Source: Streptomyces sp. NBC_00457
Lineage (GTDB): Bacteria; Actinomycetota; Actinomycetes; Streptomycetales; Streptomycetaceae
Direction of reading: 5' to 3'
Assembly (NCBI RefSeq): GCF_036014015.1
Contig: NZ_CP107905.1
Location: 8,370,001 to 8,434,000 of the forward strand
DNA: 64,000 nucleotides
Positions within the stretch are counted from its first letter, which is position 1. Each line of letters starts with the position of its first letter. The notes under the pieces were generated by a model that was not told where the DNA came from, did no database searches, and worked only from the letters and a program-made list of their open reading frames with translations. Positions 45,615-54,010 of this stretch are shown here, piece by piece. A program made the translations under genes and the position numbers.

Positions 45615-46700
45615 ATGGCTGAAGCTGAATTCGAACGTCACTCCGGATGGCTCTCGGGTAGTGTCGTCGACGCCGAGGACGCCCGGCTCGCCACCGGTGT
45701 GCTCGCCGCGGCGTCCGCCGACCCCGGCAACCCGATCGCCGCCCGTACGGGAATCAAGCCGGGCCCCGGCAACCCGGGCGCTGTCGAGGCGATCGCCACG
45801 CCGTCCCGCGAAGTGACCGTGCGCCCGTTCCAAGGCGTCGTGCAGGGCACCCGGAGCACCGCGGCGGGCGCGTATCTGATCACGCTCGCCCAGCAGAAGA
45901 AACTCGACGTGCTGACCGCGGCCCCCGCCCACTCGTCCAACCCCCGCATCGCCCTCGTCGTGGCCCAGCAGACCGACCGGCAGTACGGCGACGCGAGCGA
46001 CGGCATGCTCGTCCACGTGGTGGCCGGGGCCCCCGCGGTGACGCCGGTCGCGCCCACGGTGCGCGACGACTGCATCCCGCTCGCCGCGATCACCGTCCGG
46101 GCGAACGCGGGATCGATCGCCCGAGGCGACATCAAGGACCTGCGCGTGTTCACCGTCGCCGCGGGCGGAGTGCTGCCGCTGCAGACCCACGAGAACCTCC
46201 CGGCCGACGGCTACACAGGCCAACGCGTGTACGACCTGGAGACCGGCCTCGACCTCGTACGCGTCGGCAGCGCCTGGCGCCCCGCGGTCACGGGCTCGGT
46301 GCAGTTCTTCGGCCCGGCCGACGCGGGCTGGCCGCGGACCGGCTCGGCGGGCGCCGACTCCTTCGTCTTCAACCAGGTGACCATTCCTGCGGCGCCCTAC
46401 CCTCGGCTGCTCTCCTTCTCGGGGCAGGTGATGGTGTCCACCTCGGGCGACGAGCGATGGGACCACGTGGTGCGCGGGCCGGACGGAGGGGGCCTCACCT
46501 GCGCCACTTTTCACGGCGGACCCACGAGGCTCACCACCACGGTCACGACCGGCCACCAGCTGATCCCCGCGACGACGGGGCCCTGGGTGCTGCAGCAGAC
46601 CCTCGACCGGGGCGGCGGCATCACGACCGGTACCGCGGCCGTGCCGACGGGCTCCGCGGTCTTCACCGGTCTGCGCGTGATGGCGTTCCCCGTCCCCTGA
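45615..46700 (+). CDS. Tail fibre/receptor-binding-like protein 1
   Basis: 361 residues, ATG after AGAAGGAACGCACCCGC. The N-terminal 200 residues (GSVVDAEDARLATGVLAAAS, VRPFQGVVQGTRSTAAGAYL, NPRIALVVAQQTDRQYGD, IKDLRVFTVAAGGVLPLQ) are shared with the next gene. The C-terminal third is different and beta-rich (FSGQVMVSTSGDERWDHVVR), as for a receptor-binding tip. It lies where phage tail fibres usually lie. Confidence 0.68.
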   Translation: MAEAEFERHSGWLSGSVVDAEDARLATGVLAAASADPGNPIAARTGIKPGPGNPGAVEAIATPSREVTVRPFQGVVQGTRSTAAGAYLITLAQQKKLDVLTAAPAHSSNPRIALVVAQQTDRQYGDASDGMLVHVVAGAPAVTPVAPTVRDDCIPLAAITVRANAGSIARGDIKDLRVFTVAAGGVLPLQTHENLPADGYTGQRVYDLETGLDLVRVGSAWRPAVTGSVQFFGPADAGWPRTGSAGADSFVFNQVTIPAAPYPRLLSFSGQVMVSTSGDERWDHVVRGPDGGGLTCATFHGGPTRLTTTVTTGHQLIPATTGPWVLQQTLDRGGGITTGTAAVPTGSAVFTGLRVMAFPVP

Positions 46701-46725
46701 CTCCGCGAGCAGAAGAGGCACCCGC

Positions 46726-47730
46726 ATGAGTACGCCCCCTCCAGAACGCGACTCCGCCTGGGTAGCCGGCGGTGTCATCGACGCCGAGGACGCCCGGCTC
46801 GCGACCGGCGTGCTCGCCGCACCCGGGGCCGGACCGGTCCAGGCCCGCAGCGGCATCCGCGCGGCCACCGGCGACCCCGGCCGGGTCCAGGCCACCACCA
46901 CGGTGTCCGGCAAGGTCACCGTGGCCCCCTTCCAGGGTGTGATCCAGGGGACGAGGGCCACCGCGGCCGGCGCCTACCTCGTCACGCTCGGCCAGGAGAA
47001 GACCCTCGACGTACTCGGCACGCACCCCGCCGACTCGGCCAACCCGCGCAACGACCTGGTCATCGCCCGGCAGCGGGACGAACAGTACGGCGACGCCACC
47101 ACCGCCATGACCGTCGAACTCGTCAAGGGAACGGCCGCCGCCACCCCCACCGACCCCGTGGTGACAGGCGACCACATCCCGCTCGCCCGGATCAGGATTC
47201 CGAGGAACGCCACGTCCGTCGCCAACGCCGGCATCGAGGACCTGCGCCCTTGGACCACGGCCGCCGGCGGCATCCTGCGGGTCTGGGGCGCGGCCAACCG
47301 GCCCACGCACCCCTACACCGGCATGTACATCCACCGCTGGGACTCCAACCATCTGGAGTGGTACGACAGTTCGGCGGGCTGGCGGGCGGTCAACGACGAC
47401 ACCGGCTGGGTCACCCTCCCCCTGCTTCCCAACTGGAACGTGTACAACAACGAGACACCGGCCGTACGCCGGGTCGGCGCCACCGTCCACATGCGCGGCG
47501 CCCTGCAGACCGCCGTCGCCCTCTCGGCCAACGCCATCTCCATGACCGCCGTCCCGGCCGGTTTCCGCCCGGCGGTGGGGCACCACTGGTACACCGCGCT
47601 GGGCGGTGTGACACGAGGGCTCGAACTCATGCTCCGCACCGACGGTGCCGTGGTGCTGTTCGCTCAGGGCGTCCAGTTGCCGGCCACCCAGTTGATCTAC
47701 CTCAACACCACCTGGCTGGTGGACCAGTGA
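46726..47730 (+). CDS. Tail fibre/receptor-binding-like protein 2 (paralogue)
   Basis: 334 residues. N-terminal half closely matches protein 1 (GGVIDAEDARLATGVLAAPG; VAPFQGVIQGTRATAAGAYL; NPRNDLVIARQRDEQYGD; GIEDLRPWTTAAGGILRV). C-terminal half unrelated, with MYIHRWDSNHLEWYDSSAGW and ALQTAVALSANAISMTAVPA, a beta-rich domain. Probably a duplication with replacement of the binding domain. Stop overlaps the next GTG. Confidence 0.68.
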   Translation: MSTPPPERDSAWVAGGVIDAEDARLATGVLAAPGAGPVQARSGIRAATGDPGRVQATTTVSGKVTVAPFQGVIQGTRATAAGAYLVTLGQEKTLDVLGTHPADSANPRNDLVIARQRDEQYGDATTAMTVELVKGTAAATPTDPVVTGDHIPLARIRIPRNATSVANAGIEDLRPWTTAAGGILRVWGAANRPTHPYTGMYIHRWDSNHLEWYDSSAGWRAVNDDTGWVTLPLLPNWNVYNNETPAVRRVGATVHMRGALQTAVALSANAISMTAVPAGFRPAVGHHWYTALGGVTRGLELMLRTDGAVVLFAQGVQLPATQLIYLNTTWLVDQ

Positions 47731-48866
47731 CCCGCACCCCGACCCGCTACACCTACTACACCGCCGACCTCACCACCGGCGCCGTCACCGACGAACTCCC
47801 GCTGTACGACGTCACGTTCAGCAGCGAACTCAACGAAGCCGGTGAGTTCCGCGCCCGGTTGCCCCTGGGCGACCCGCGCGTCACCGTGCACCGCCCCCGG
47901 GAACTCACCGAGCCCGGACGCACCGCCCTCTACGTCGAGCGGGACGGAGTGCTCGTATGGGGCGGGGTGATCTGGACCGTCAAGTACACCTCCGCCGACC
48001 AGCACCTGGAGATCGGGGCGGCCGGCTTCCTCTCCTACTTCGACCACCGCCGGGTCCTGCCCGCCGACTTCGACCCGGACGCCACCGATCTGTCCGCGGC
48101 CGACGTGCCCTTCATCGACCGCGACCAGTCCGACATCGCCCGCGCCCTCGTCGCCACCGCCCAGGCGCACCCCGGCGGCGACATCCGGGTGCGCCCCGAG
48201 TCCACGGCCGGCTCCGGCATCATCCGCACGCTCGTCTACCGCGGCAGCGACCTCAAGAGCACCGGCGAGGCCCTGCGCGAGCTGGCGAGCCTGGAGGACG
48301 GCCCCGACTTCGTCTTCGACATGGCGTACGGCACCGACGGCCGCCCTGTCCACCGGCTGCGCGTCGGCACCCCGCACCTCGGCCAGCAGGGCACCCCGCA
48401 CGTGTGGGAGTACGGGGCCAACCTGACCGGCTACACCTGGCCGGTCGACGGCGCCTCCACCGCGAGCCGGGTCTTCGCCCTCGGCGAGCAGGGCGAGGGG
48501 GAGAACAGCCAGCTCGTCGCCGTCGCCGAGGACCGCGCCACCGGACGCCCGCTCACCGAGACCGAGGTCTCCTACGTCCATCTCACCGACGCGGCGCTCC
48601 TGGCCTCCCAGGCCCGCTCGGCCCTCGCCGCCGTCTCGGCCCCCGTGGTCCTGCCCGAGCTGACCGTGCGGGCCGACCTGGACCCGGTGCTCGGCTCCTA
48701 CCAGGTGGGCGACGACGCCACCGTCGTCATCAAGGACGTCTTCTTCCCCGAGGGCACCCAGTTCGACGTACGGATCACCGGGATCGAGGTCACCCCGGGC
48801 AACGACGCGGGCGAGGAACAGGTCCAGCTGACCGTGACACCCACCACGAACAGGAGCATCCCGTGA
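47727..48866 (+). CDS. ReqiPepy6 Gp37-like phage tail protein
   Basis: 379 residues. Start region (YYTADLTTGAVTDELPLYDV, FSSELNEAGEFRARLPL), ADQHLEIGAAGFLSYFDHRR and EYGANLTGYTWPVDGASTAS are typical of the tip proteins in actinobacterial siphophages. Lacks an obvious peptidoglycan hydrolase domain. GTG overlaps the previous stop. Confidence 0.75.
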   Translation: MTRTPTRYTYYTADLTTGAVTDELPLYDVTFSSELNEAGEFRARLPLGDPRVTVHRPRELTEPGRTALYVERDGVLVWGGVIWTVKYTSADQHLEIGAAGFLSYFDHRRVLPADFDPDATDLSAADVPFIDRDQSDIARALVATAQAHPGGDIRVRPESTAGSGIIRTLVYRGSDLKSTGEALRELASLEDGPDFVFDMAYGTDGRPVHRLRVGTPHLGQQGTPHVWEYGANLTGYTWPVDGASTASRVFALGEQGEGENSQLVAVAEDRATGRPLTETEVSYVHLTDAALLASQARSALAAVSAPVVLPELTVRADLDPVLGSYQVGDDATVVIKDVFFPEGTQFDVRITGIEVTPGNDAGEEQVQLTVTPTTNRSIP

Positions 48867-49030
48867 CCAGGATCAACCGCCCCGACACCCTCCTGACCGA
48901 GCTCCGCGACATCAAGCGCCGGCTGCACGCCCTGGAGACCGCGCAGCGCACGACGCCCGGCACCACCGCCCAGGCGACCGCCGGGGACGCCGAGGAACCC
49001 GCCGAGACGGACGCTTCCGACTCCGAGTAG
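48863..49030 (+). CDS. Small terminal ORF of the tail module
   Basis: 55 residues, GTG overlapping the Gp37-like stop. N-terminus TRINRPDTLLTELRDIKRRL is a short amphipathic helix; the rest is Thr/Ala/Glu-rich and disordered. Small proteins of this sort follow tip genes in some actinophages. Function unknown. Confidence 0.6.
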   Translation: MTRINRPDTLLTELRDIKRRLHALETAQRTTPGTTAQATAGDAEEPAETDASDSE

Positions 49031-49031
49031 C

Positions 49032-49045
49032 CGTTTCCGCAGGTG
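49032..49045 (+). repeat. 14-bp direct repeat, right of tail module
   Basis: CGTTTCCGCAGGTG, exact match to 40462-40475, starting one base after the last tail-module stop codon (TAG at 49028-49030). Confidence 0.55.
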
Positions 49046-49112
49046 AGGGACGCTCCAAGGGTAATCGCACAGACGTTCGGGTTTTGGTCTATGGTGGGGG
49101 TGAGGCAGTCGG

Positions 49113-49124
49113 GAACTGATGTTC
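49113..49124. promoter_or_regulatory. LexA (SOS) box upstream of dnaE2
   Basis: GAAC-TGAT-GTTC, followed by GA, has the GAACNNNNGTTC form of actinobacterial LexA sites and ends 17 bases before the dnaE2 ATG. Expected to repress dnaE2 and the coupled ImuB-like gene until DNA damage. Confidence 0.83.
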
Positions 49125-49141
49125 GATAGCGGGAGGTGCGG

Positions 49142-52100
49142 ATGCCTGGCTTCACCCATCTGCACACCGTCTCCGGGTTCTCCCTGCGCTACGGCGCTTC
49201 CCATCCGGAGCGGCTGGCCGAGCGCGCCTCCGAACGGCACATGGACGCCCTCGCCCTCACCGACCGCGACACCCTCGGCGGCACGGTCCGCTTCGCCAAG
49301 GCCTGCGCCAAGGCGGGTGTCCGTCCGCTGTTCGGCGTGAACCTGGCGGTGGAGGAGCAGGAGTCCGTACGTCGACAAAAGCGCCGTACCCCGGTCCGCG
49401 GCGGTGCCTTCATCGACGAGTCGACACCGCGGGTGACCTTCCTCGCCCGGGACGGCGTTCGTGGCTGGGCCGGCCTGTGCCGTCTCGTCACCGCCGCCCA
49501 CACCGCCGAGGACACCCCCCTGCTGTCCTGGACCGCCGTCCCCGCCGAGGGTCTGACCGTCCTGCTCGGCCCCGACTCCGACGTCGGCCGCGCGCTCGCC
49601 GCGGGACGCCCCGACCGGGCGGCGAGGCTCCTCGCCCCCTGGCGGGAGGCCTACGGCGATGCCCTGCGTCTCGAAGCCGTCTGGCACGACCGCACGGGCA
49701 CCGGCCCCGGCTCCCTGCGGCTGGCCGCCCGCACCATCGGCTTCGCCGCCGAGCAGCGGATCCGGCCCGTGCTCAGCAATGCCGTCCGCTATGCCGACCC
49801 CGGCCTCGGCCCGGTCGCCGACGTCCTGGACGCCGCCCGCCGTCTCGTCCCCGTCGACCCCGCCAAGGGGCTGGACTCGGGGGAGGCCTGGCTCAAGGAC
49901 GCGGGCGCCATGCGCGAGGCGGCCGAGCGGATCGTCGAGGCCGCGGGGTTCCGGCGCCACACCGCGCTCCGCCTGCTGGAGCAGACGCAGGCCACCGCCG
50001 CCGAGTGCCTGGTCGATCCCGAGGACGACCTCGGCATCGGCACCGTCCACTTCCCCGAACCGCATCTCGTCGGTGCCGGCCGCCGCACCGCACAGCGCGC
50101 GCTGGCCTCCCGGGCGGCGGCGGGCATGGTGCTGCACGGCTACGACCACCGGCGTGCCTACTGGGAGCGGATGCACGAGGAACTGGACATCATCGCCCAC
50201 CACGGCTTCGCCTCCTACTTCCTGACGGTCGCTCAAGTCGTGGACGACGTGAAGAAGATGGGCATCCGGGTCGCCGCGCGCGGCTCCGGCGCCGGCTCCC
50301 TCGTCAACCACCTCCTCGGCATCGCCCACGCCGACCCCGTCGAGCACGGGCTGCTGATGGAGCGCTTCCTGTCCAAACGCCGGCTGGTGCTGCCCGACAT
50401 CGACATCGACGTGGAGTCCGCGCGCCGGCTGGAGGTCTACCGCGAGATCATCGGCCGGTTCGGCACCGAACGGGTCGCGACCGTCTCGATGCCGGAGACC
50501 TACCGCGTCCGGCACGCGATCCGGGACGTCGGCGCCGCCCTCTCCATGGACCCGGCCGACATCGACCGCATCGCCAAGTCCTTCCCGCACATCCGCGCCC
50601 GGGACGCCCGCGCGGCCCTGGAGGAGTTGCCGGAACTGCGCCAACTGGCCGGTGAGAAGGAGAAGTACGGCAGGCTCTGGGAGCTGACCGAGGCCCTGGA
50701 CGCCCTCCCGCGCGGGATCGCCATGCACCCCTGCGGAGTGCTCCTGTCCGACGCGTCCCTGCTCAGTCGTACGCCGGTCATGCCCACCAGCGGCGAGGGC
50801 TTCCCCATGTCGCAGTTCGACAAGGACGACGTCGAGGACCTCGGGCTGCTCAAGCTCGATGTGCTCGGGGTGCGGATGCAGTCGGCGATGGCGCACGCGG
50901 TCGCGGAGGTGGAGCGGACGACGGGGGAGCGGGTCGACCTGGACGCGCTCGATTTCGAACGAGGGGACGGCGACCCGGCGACGTACGAACTCATCCGCTC
51001 CACCGAGACGTTGGGCTGCTTCCAGATCGAGTCGCCGGGGCAGCGGGACCTGGTCGGGCGGCTTCAGCCGGCCACCTTCCACGATCTCGTGGTCGACATC
51101 TCCCTGTTCCGGCCTGGGCCGGTCGCCGCCGACATGGTGCGGCCGTTCATCGAGGCGCGGCACGGGCGGGCGCCGATCCGCTATCCGCACCGGGATCTGG
51201 AAGGGCCGCTGCGGGAGACGTACGGAGTCGTCGTCTTCCATGAGCAGATCATCCACATCGTCGACATCATGACCGGCTGCGGACGGGCCGAGGCGGACCG
51301 GGTGCGGCGCGGGCTGTCCGACCCGGAGTCGCAGGGGCGGATCAAGGTGTGGTTCGCCCAGCGCGCGGCGGCGAAGGGCTACGACGCGGAAACGATTCAG
51401 CGGACCTGGGAGATCGTCGAGGCCTTCGGCTCGTACGGCTTCTGCAAGGCGCACGCCGTCGCCTTCGCCGTACCGACCTACCAGTCGGCGTGGCTGAAGG
51501 CGCACCACCCGGCGGCCTTCTACGCCGGGCTGCTCACGCACGATCCCGGGATGTATCCGAAGCGGCTGCTGCTGGCGGACGCGCGGCGGCGTGGGGTGCC
51601 GATCCTGCCGTTGGATGTGAATGTGTCGGGGGTCGCACACCGTATCGAACTGGTGTCTGAATCCGGGGTGTGGGGGCTGCGGTTGGCCCTCTCCGACGTG
51701 CACGGCATCAGCGAGGCCGAGGCGGCGCGGATCGCCGACGGGCAGCCGTACGCCTCGCTGCTGGACTTCTGGGAGCGGGCGCGGCCCAGCCGTCCGCTCG
51801 CCCAAAGGCTGGCCCAAGTCGGCGCGTTGGACTCCTTCGGGGCCAACCGCCGTGATCTGCAACTGCACTTGACCGAGCTGCACCGAGGCGCCCGGGGCGC
51901 GGGCGGCGGCCAACTCCCGCTGTCCGGCGGGCGGAAGACCGCGCCGGCCGGACTGCCCGACCTCTCCTCGGCGGAACGGCTCAGCGCCGAACTGGGAGTG
52001 CTGTCCATGGACACCTCACGCCATCTGATGGACGACCACCGGGCGTTCCTCGACGAACTGGGGGTGGTGTCCGCACGGCGGCTGCGGGATGCCAGACACG

Positions 52101-52564
52101 GGGAGACGGTGCTGGTCGCGGGCGCCAAGGCGGCGACCCAGACCCCGCCGATCCGGTCCGGCAAGAGGGTCATCTTCTCCACCCTGGACGACGGCACCGG
52201 CCTGGTCGACCTCGCCTTCTTCGACGACTCCCACGACGCCTGCGCCCACACCGTCTTCCACTCCTGGCTGCTGCTGGTGCGCGGAGCGGTGCAGCGGCGC
52301 GGCCCGCGCAGCCTCAGCGTGGTGGGGTCCGCCGCCTGGAACCTCGCCGAGCTGGTCGAACTGCGCGCCGAGGGCGGCCTCGACGTGGTGGCGGCCCGGC
52401 TCGCGGAGCCGGTGCCGGAAGGAAGCGGGGATTCGACGGGCGGACGGCGAATCCAGATGCCCACCGGATACGAAATGCACCCGTGGGCCGATCTGCGTCC
52501 GGCGGGTCAAGAGCCTTCACAAGTACGGAAGTTGTGGCACCAGAGTCCGGGGAGTGCGGGATGA
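49142..52564 (+). CDS. dnaE2: Error-prone DNA polymerase DnaE2
   Basis: 1140-residue C-family polymerase for damage-induced translesion synthesis. PHP domain at the N-terminus (FTHLHTVSGFSLRYGAS). Palm carboxylates in RRLVLPDIDIDVESARRLEV, the conserved FPMSQFDKDDVEDLGLLKLD and HPAAFYAGLLTHDPGMYPKR are intact; an OB-fold region (KRVIFSTLDDGTGLVDLAFF) near the C-terminus. ATG 49142 follows GGGAGGTGCGG; GTG 49136 would overlap the ribosome binding site. LexA box directly upstream. Overlaps the ImuB-like gene by 4 bp. Confidence 0.94.
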   Translation: MPGFTHLHTVSGFSLRYGASHPERLAERASERHMDALALTDRDTLGGTVRFAKACAKAGVRPLFGVNLAVEEQESVRRQKRRTPVRGGAFIDESTPRVTFLARDGVRGWAGLCRLVTAAHTAEDTPLLSWTAVPAEGLTVLLGPDSDVGRALAAGRPDRAARLLAPWREAYGDALRLEAVWHDRTGTGPGSLRLAARTIGFAAEQRIRPVLSNAVRYADPGLGPVADVLDAARRLVPVDPAKGLDSGEAWLKDAGAMREAAERIVEAAGFRRHTALRLLEQTQATAAECLVDPEDDLGIGTVHFPEPHLVGAGRRTAQRALASRAAAGMVLHGYDHRRAYWERMHEELDIIAHHGFASYFLTVAQVVDDVKKMGIRVAARGSGAGSLVNHLLGIAHADPVEHGLLMERFLSKRRLVLPDIDIDVESARRLEVYREIIGRFGTERVATVSMPETYRVRHAIRDVGAALSMDPADIDRIAKSFPHIRARDARAALEELPELRQLAGEKEKYGRLWELTEALDALPRGIAMHPCGVLLSDASLLSRTPVMPTSGEGFPMSQFDKDDVEDLGLLKLDVLGVRMQSAMAHAVAEVERTTGERVDLDALDFERGDGDPATYELIRSTETLGCFQIESPGQRDLVGRLQPATFHDLVVDISLFRPGPVAADMVRPFIEARHGRAPIRYPHRDLEGPLRETYGVVVFHEQIIHIVDIMTGCGRAEADRVRRGLSDPESQGRIKVWFAQRAAAKGYDAETIQRTWEIVEAFGSYGFCKAHAVAFAVPTYQSAWLKAHHPAAFYAGLLTHDPGMYPKRLLLADARRRGVPILPLDVNVSGVAHRIELVSESGVWGLRLALSDVHGISEAEAARIADGQPYASLLDFWERARPSRPLAQRLAQVGALDSFGANRRDLQLHLTELHRGARGAGGGQLPLSGGRKTAPAGLPDLSSAERLSAELGVLSMDTSRHLMDDHRAFLDELGVVSARRLRDARHGETVLVAGAKAATQTPPIRSGKRVIFSTLDDGTGLVDLAFFDDSHDACAHTVFHSWLLLVRGAVQRRGPRSLSVVGSAAWNLAELVELRAEGGLDVVAARLAEPVPEGSGDSTGGRRIQMPTGYEMHPWADLRPAGQEPSQVRKLWHQSPGSAG

Positions 52565-53523
52565 CCATCCTCTGCGTACGTTTCCAGCTGCCGCCGGTGC
52601 GGGAGGCGGCCCTGCCGGAGCTGATCGGGTTGCTCGAGGAGTTCACGCCGGTCGTCGAGGCGCTGCCGCCGGACGGCGCGCTGGCCGATCTGCGGGGCGC
52701 CGAGCGGTACTTCGGGCGCAGCGCCGTCGAACTGGCGGCGGTGATCCGCGTCCGTTCCCTGGCCCTGCACGGGGTCGACTGTGCGATCGGCGCCGGGCCC
52801 GGCCCGATGCTGGCGCGCATGGCGCTGCACGACGCCCGGCCCGGGGTGACCCATGAGCTGCCCGAAGGGCCGGACGGCATCGCCGAGCTGCCCGTCACCG
52901 CGCTCCCCGGCGTCGGCACCGCGACCGCCCGCACCCTGTGCGAGTACGGGCTCGACACCCTCGGCCTGGTCGCCGCCGCCCCCCTGTCCACGCTTCAGCG
53001 GCTGGTCGGCGCGAAGACCGGCCGCGAGCTGCGCGAGAAGGCGAACGGCTTCGACCGCGGCCGGGTCGTACCGAACGCCGTCTCCCGCTCCCTCGCCGCC
53101 GAACGCCCCTTCCGCCGCGACGAGTTGGACCCCGACCGGCACCGCCGCGCCCTGCTCTCCGCCGCCGAGGAGCTGGGCGCCCGGCTGCGCGCCCTGGAGA
53201 AGGTCTGCGGCACCCTGACCCTCACCGTGCGCTACGCCGACCGCACCGCGACCACCCGCACCCGCACCCTCAAGGAGCCCACCGCCCACTCGGCCGCCCT
53301 CACCCGGACCGCGTACGACATGTACGAGGCCCTCGGCCTCCAGCGCGCCCGGGTACGGTCGGTCACCCTGCGCGCCGAGGCCCTCGGCCCCGCCGAACAG
53401 GCCTCCTACCAGCTCACCTTCGACCCGGTGGACGAGAAGGCCCGCCGCATCGAGGAGGTGGCGGACCGCGCGCGAGCGAAATTCGGCCCGCACGCGGTGA
53501 TGCCGGGGACGCTGGCGGCGTAA
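52561..53523 (+). CDS. Y-family-like (DinB/ImuB-type) protein lacking catalytic residues
   Basis: 320 residues related to Y-family polymerases, with the HhH segment VTALPGVGTATARTLCEYGL and a little-finger part (LTVRYADRTATTRTRTLKEP). The normal first motif (D-x-D) is replaced by TILCVRFQLPPVREAA, and the second (S-x-D-E) by PPDGALADLRGAERYFGRSA, so it is unlikely to polymerise. This is the hallmark of ImuB, the platform that brings DnaE2 to the clamp. No ImuA/ImuA' gene is in the window. ATGA overlap with dnaE2. Confidence 0.82.
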   Translation: MTILCVRFQLPPVREAALPELIGLLEEFTPVVEALPPDGALADLRGAERYFGRSAVELAAVIRVRSLALHGVDCAIGAGPGPMLARMALHDARPGVTHELPEGPDGIAELPVTALPGVGTATARTLCEYGLDTLGLVAAAPLSTLQRLVGAKTGRELREKANGFDRGRVVPNAVSRSLAAERPFRRDELDPDRHRRALLSAAEELGARLRALEKVCGTLTLTVRYADRTATTRTRTLKEPTAHSAALTRTAYDMYEALGLQRARVRSVTLRAEALGPAEQASYQLTFDPVDEKARRIEEVADRARAKFGPHAVMPGTLAA

Positions 53524-53540
53524 CTCTCTTTGAACAGGGA

Positions 53541-53915
53541 TCAGTTGGCCCACGGCGGCACGATGCGTGTGCCGTCGGCCAGCTCCGCCTCCAGGCCGAT
53601 GGAGGTGGTGACCCAGGTGAGCGCGGTCCGGTCGGTCGGGTTCTCGACGGTGAGGGTCGCGCCGGGGTTGATGATCAGGGTGTCGCCCGCACTGACGCGG
53701 TCGGTACGGCCGTCGAGCGTGACCAGCAGCTCGCCGTCGAGCAGGTGCAGGATCTCCTCCCGGTTGACGGTGTGCGCGGGCGCCTTGGTCCCGGGCGGGA
53801 TCTCACCGCGCCAGGCGCAGAGTTCTTTGCTGCCGGTGCGCGGAGTGGCGTACGAGACGAAGCGGGCGCCGTGGATCTCGTGGGTGACGGCGTCGGACTG
53901 GCGGATGACGGGCAT
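53541..53915 (-). CDS. Single-domain cupin protein
   Basis: 124 residues with the cupin motifs PPGTKAPAHTVNREEILHLL and SAGDTLIINPGATLTVENPT. The first motif has few His, so metal binding may be altered. Divergent from the MarR regulator and under the same twin operators, hence probably its target. Confidence 0.8.
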   Translation of the reverse strand: MPVIRQSDAVTHEIHGARFVSYATPRTGSKELCAWRGEIPPGTKAPAHTVNREEILHLLDGELLVTLDGRTDRVSAGDTLIINPGATLTVENPTDRTALTWVTTSIGLEAELADGTRIVPPWAN

Positions 53916-53938
53916 GGGTGGACCTCCCGGCCGTAATG

Positions 53939-53982
53939 GTCAAGCTGCTTGACTATATGGAACATGGTCAAGCAGCTTGACC
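53939..53982. promoter_or_regulatory. Two MarR-type operators between cupin and regulator genes
   Basis: GTCAAGC-T-GCTTGAC (53939-53953) and GGTCAAGC-A-GCTTGACC (53966-53982), centres 28 bases apart, flanking TATATGG. Another half-site (GTCAAGG) follows near 53988. Twin sites over the divergent promoters indicate control of both genes. Confidence 0.85.
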
Positions 53983-54010
53983 AATTCGTCAAGGGTGTTT
54001 CAATGCCTGC

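Noticed and set aside
40673..49030. Extracellular contractile injection system
   Set aside because: No sheath, spike/VgrG-like, baseplate or AAA assembly ATPase gene; the tube, chaperone and tip genes are of non-contractile siphophage type.
48698..51913. 1071-residue minus-strand reading frame
   Set aside because: Antisense to dnaE2, low-complexity composition, no ribosome binding site or domain.
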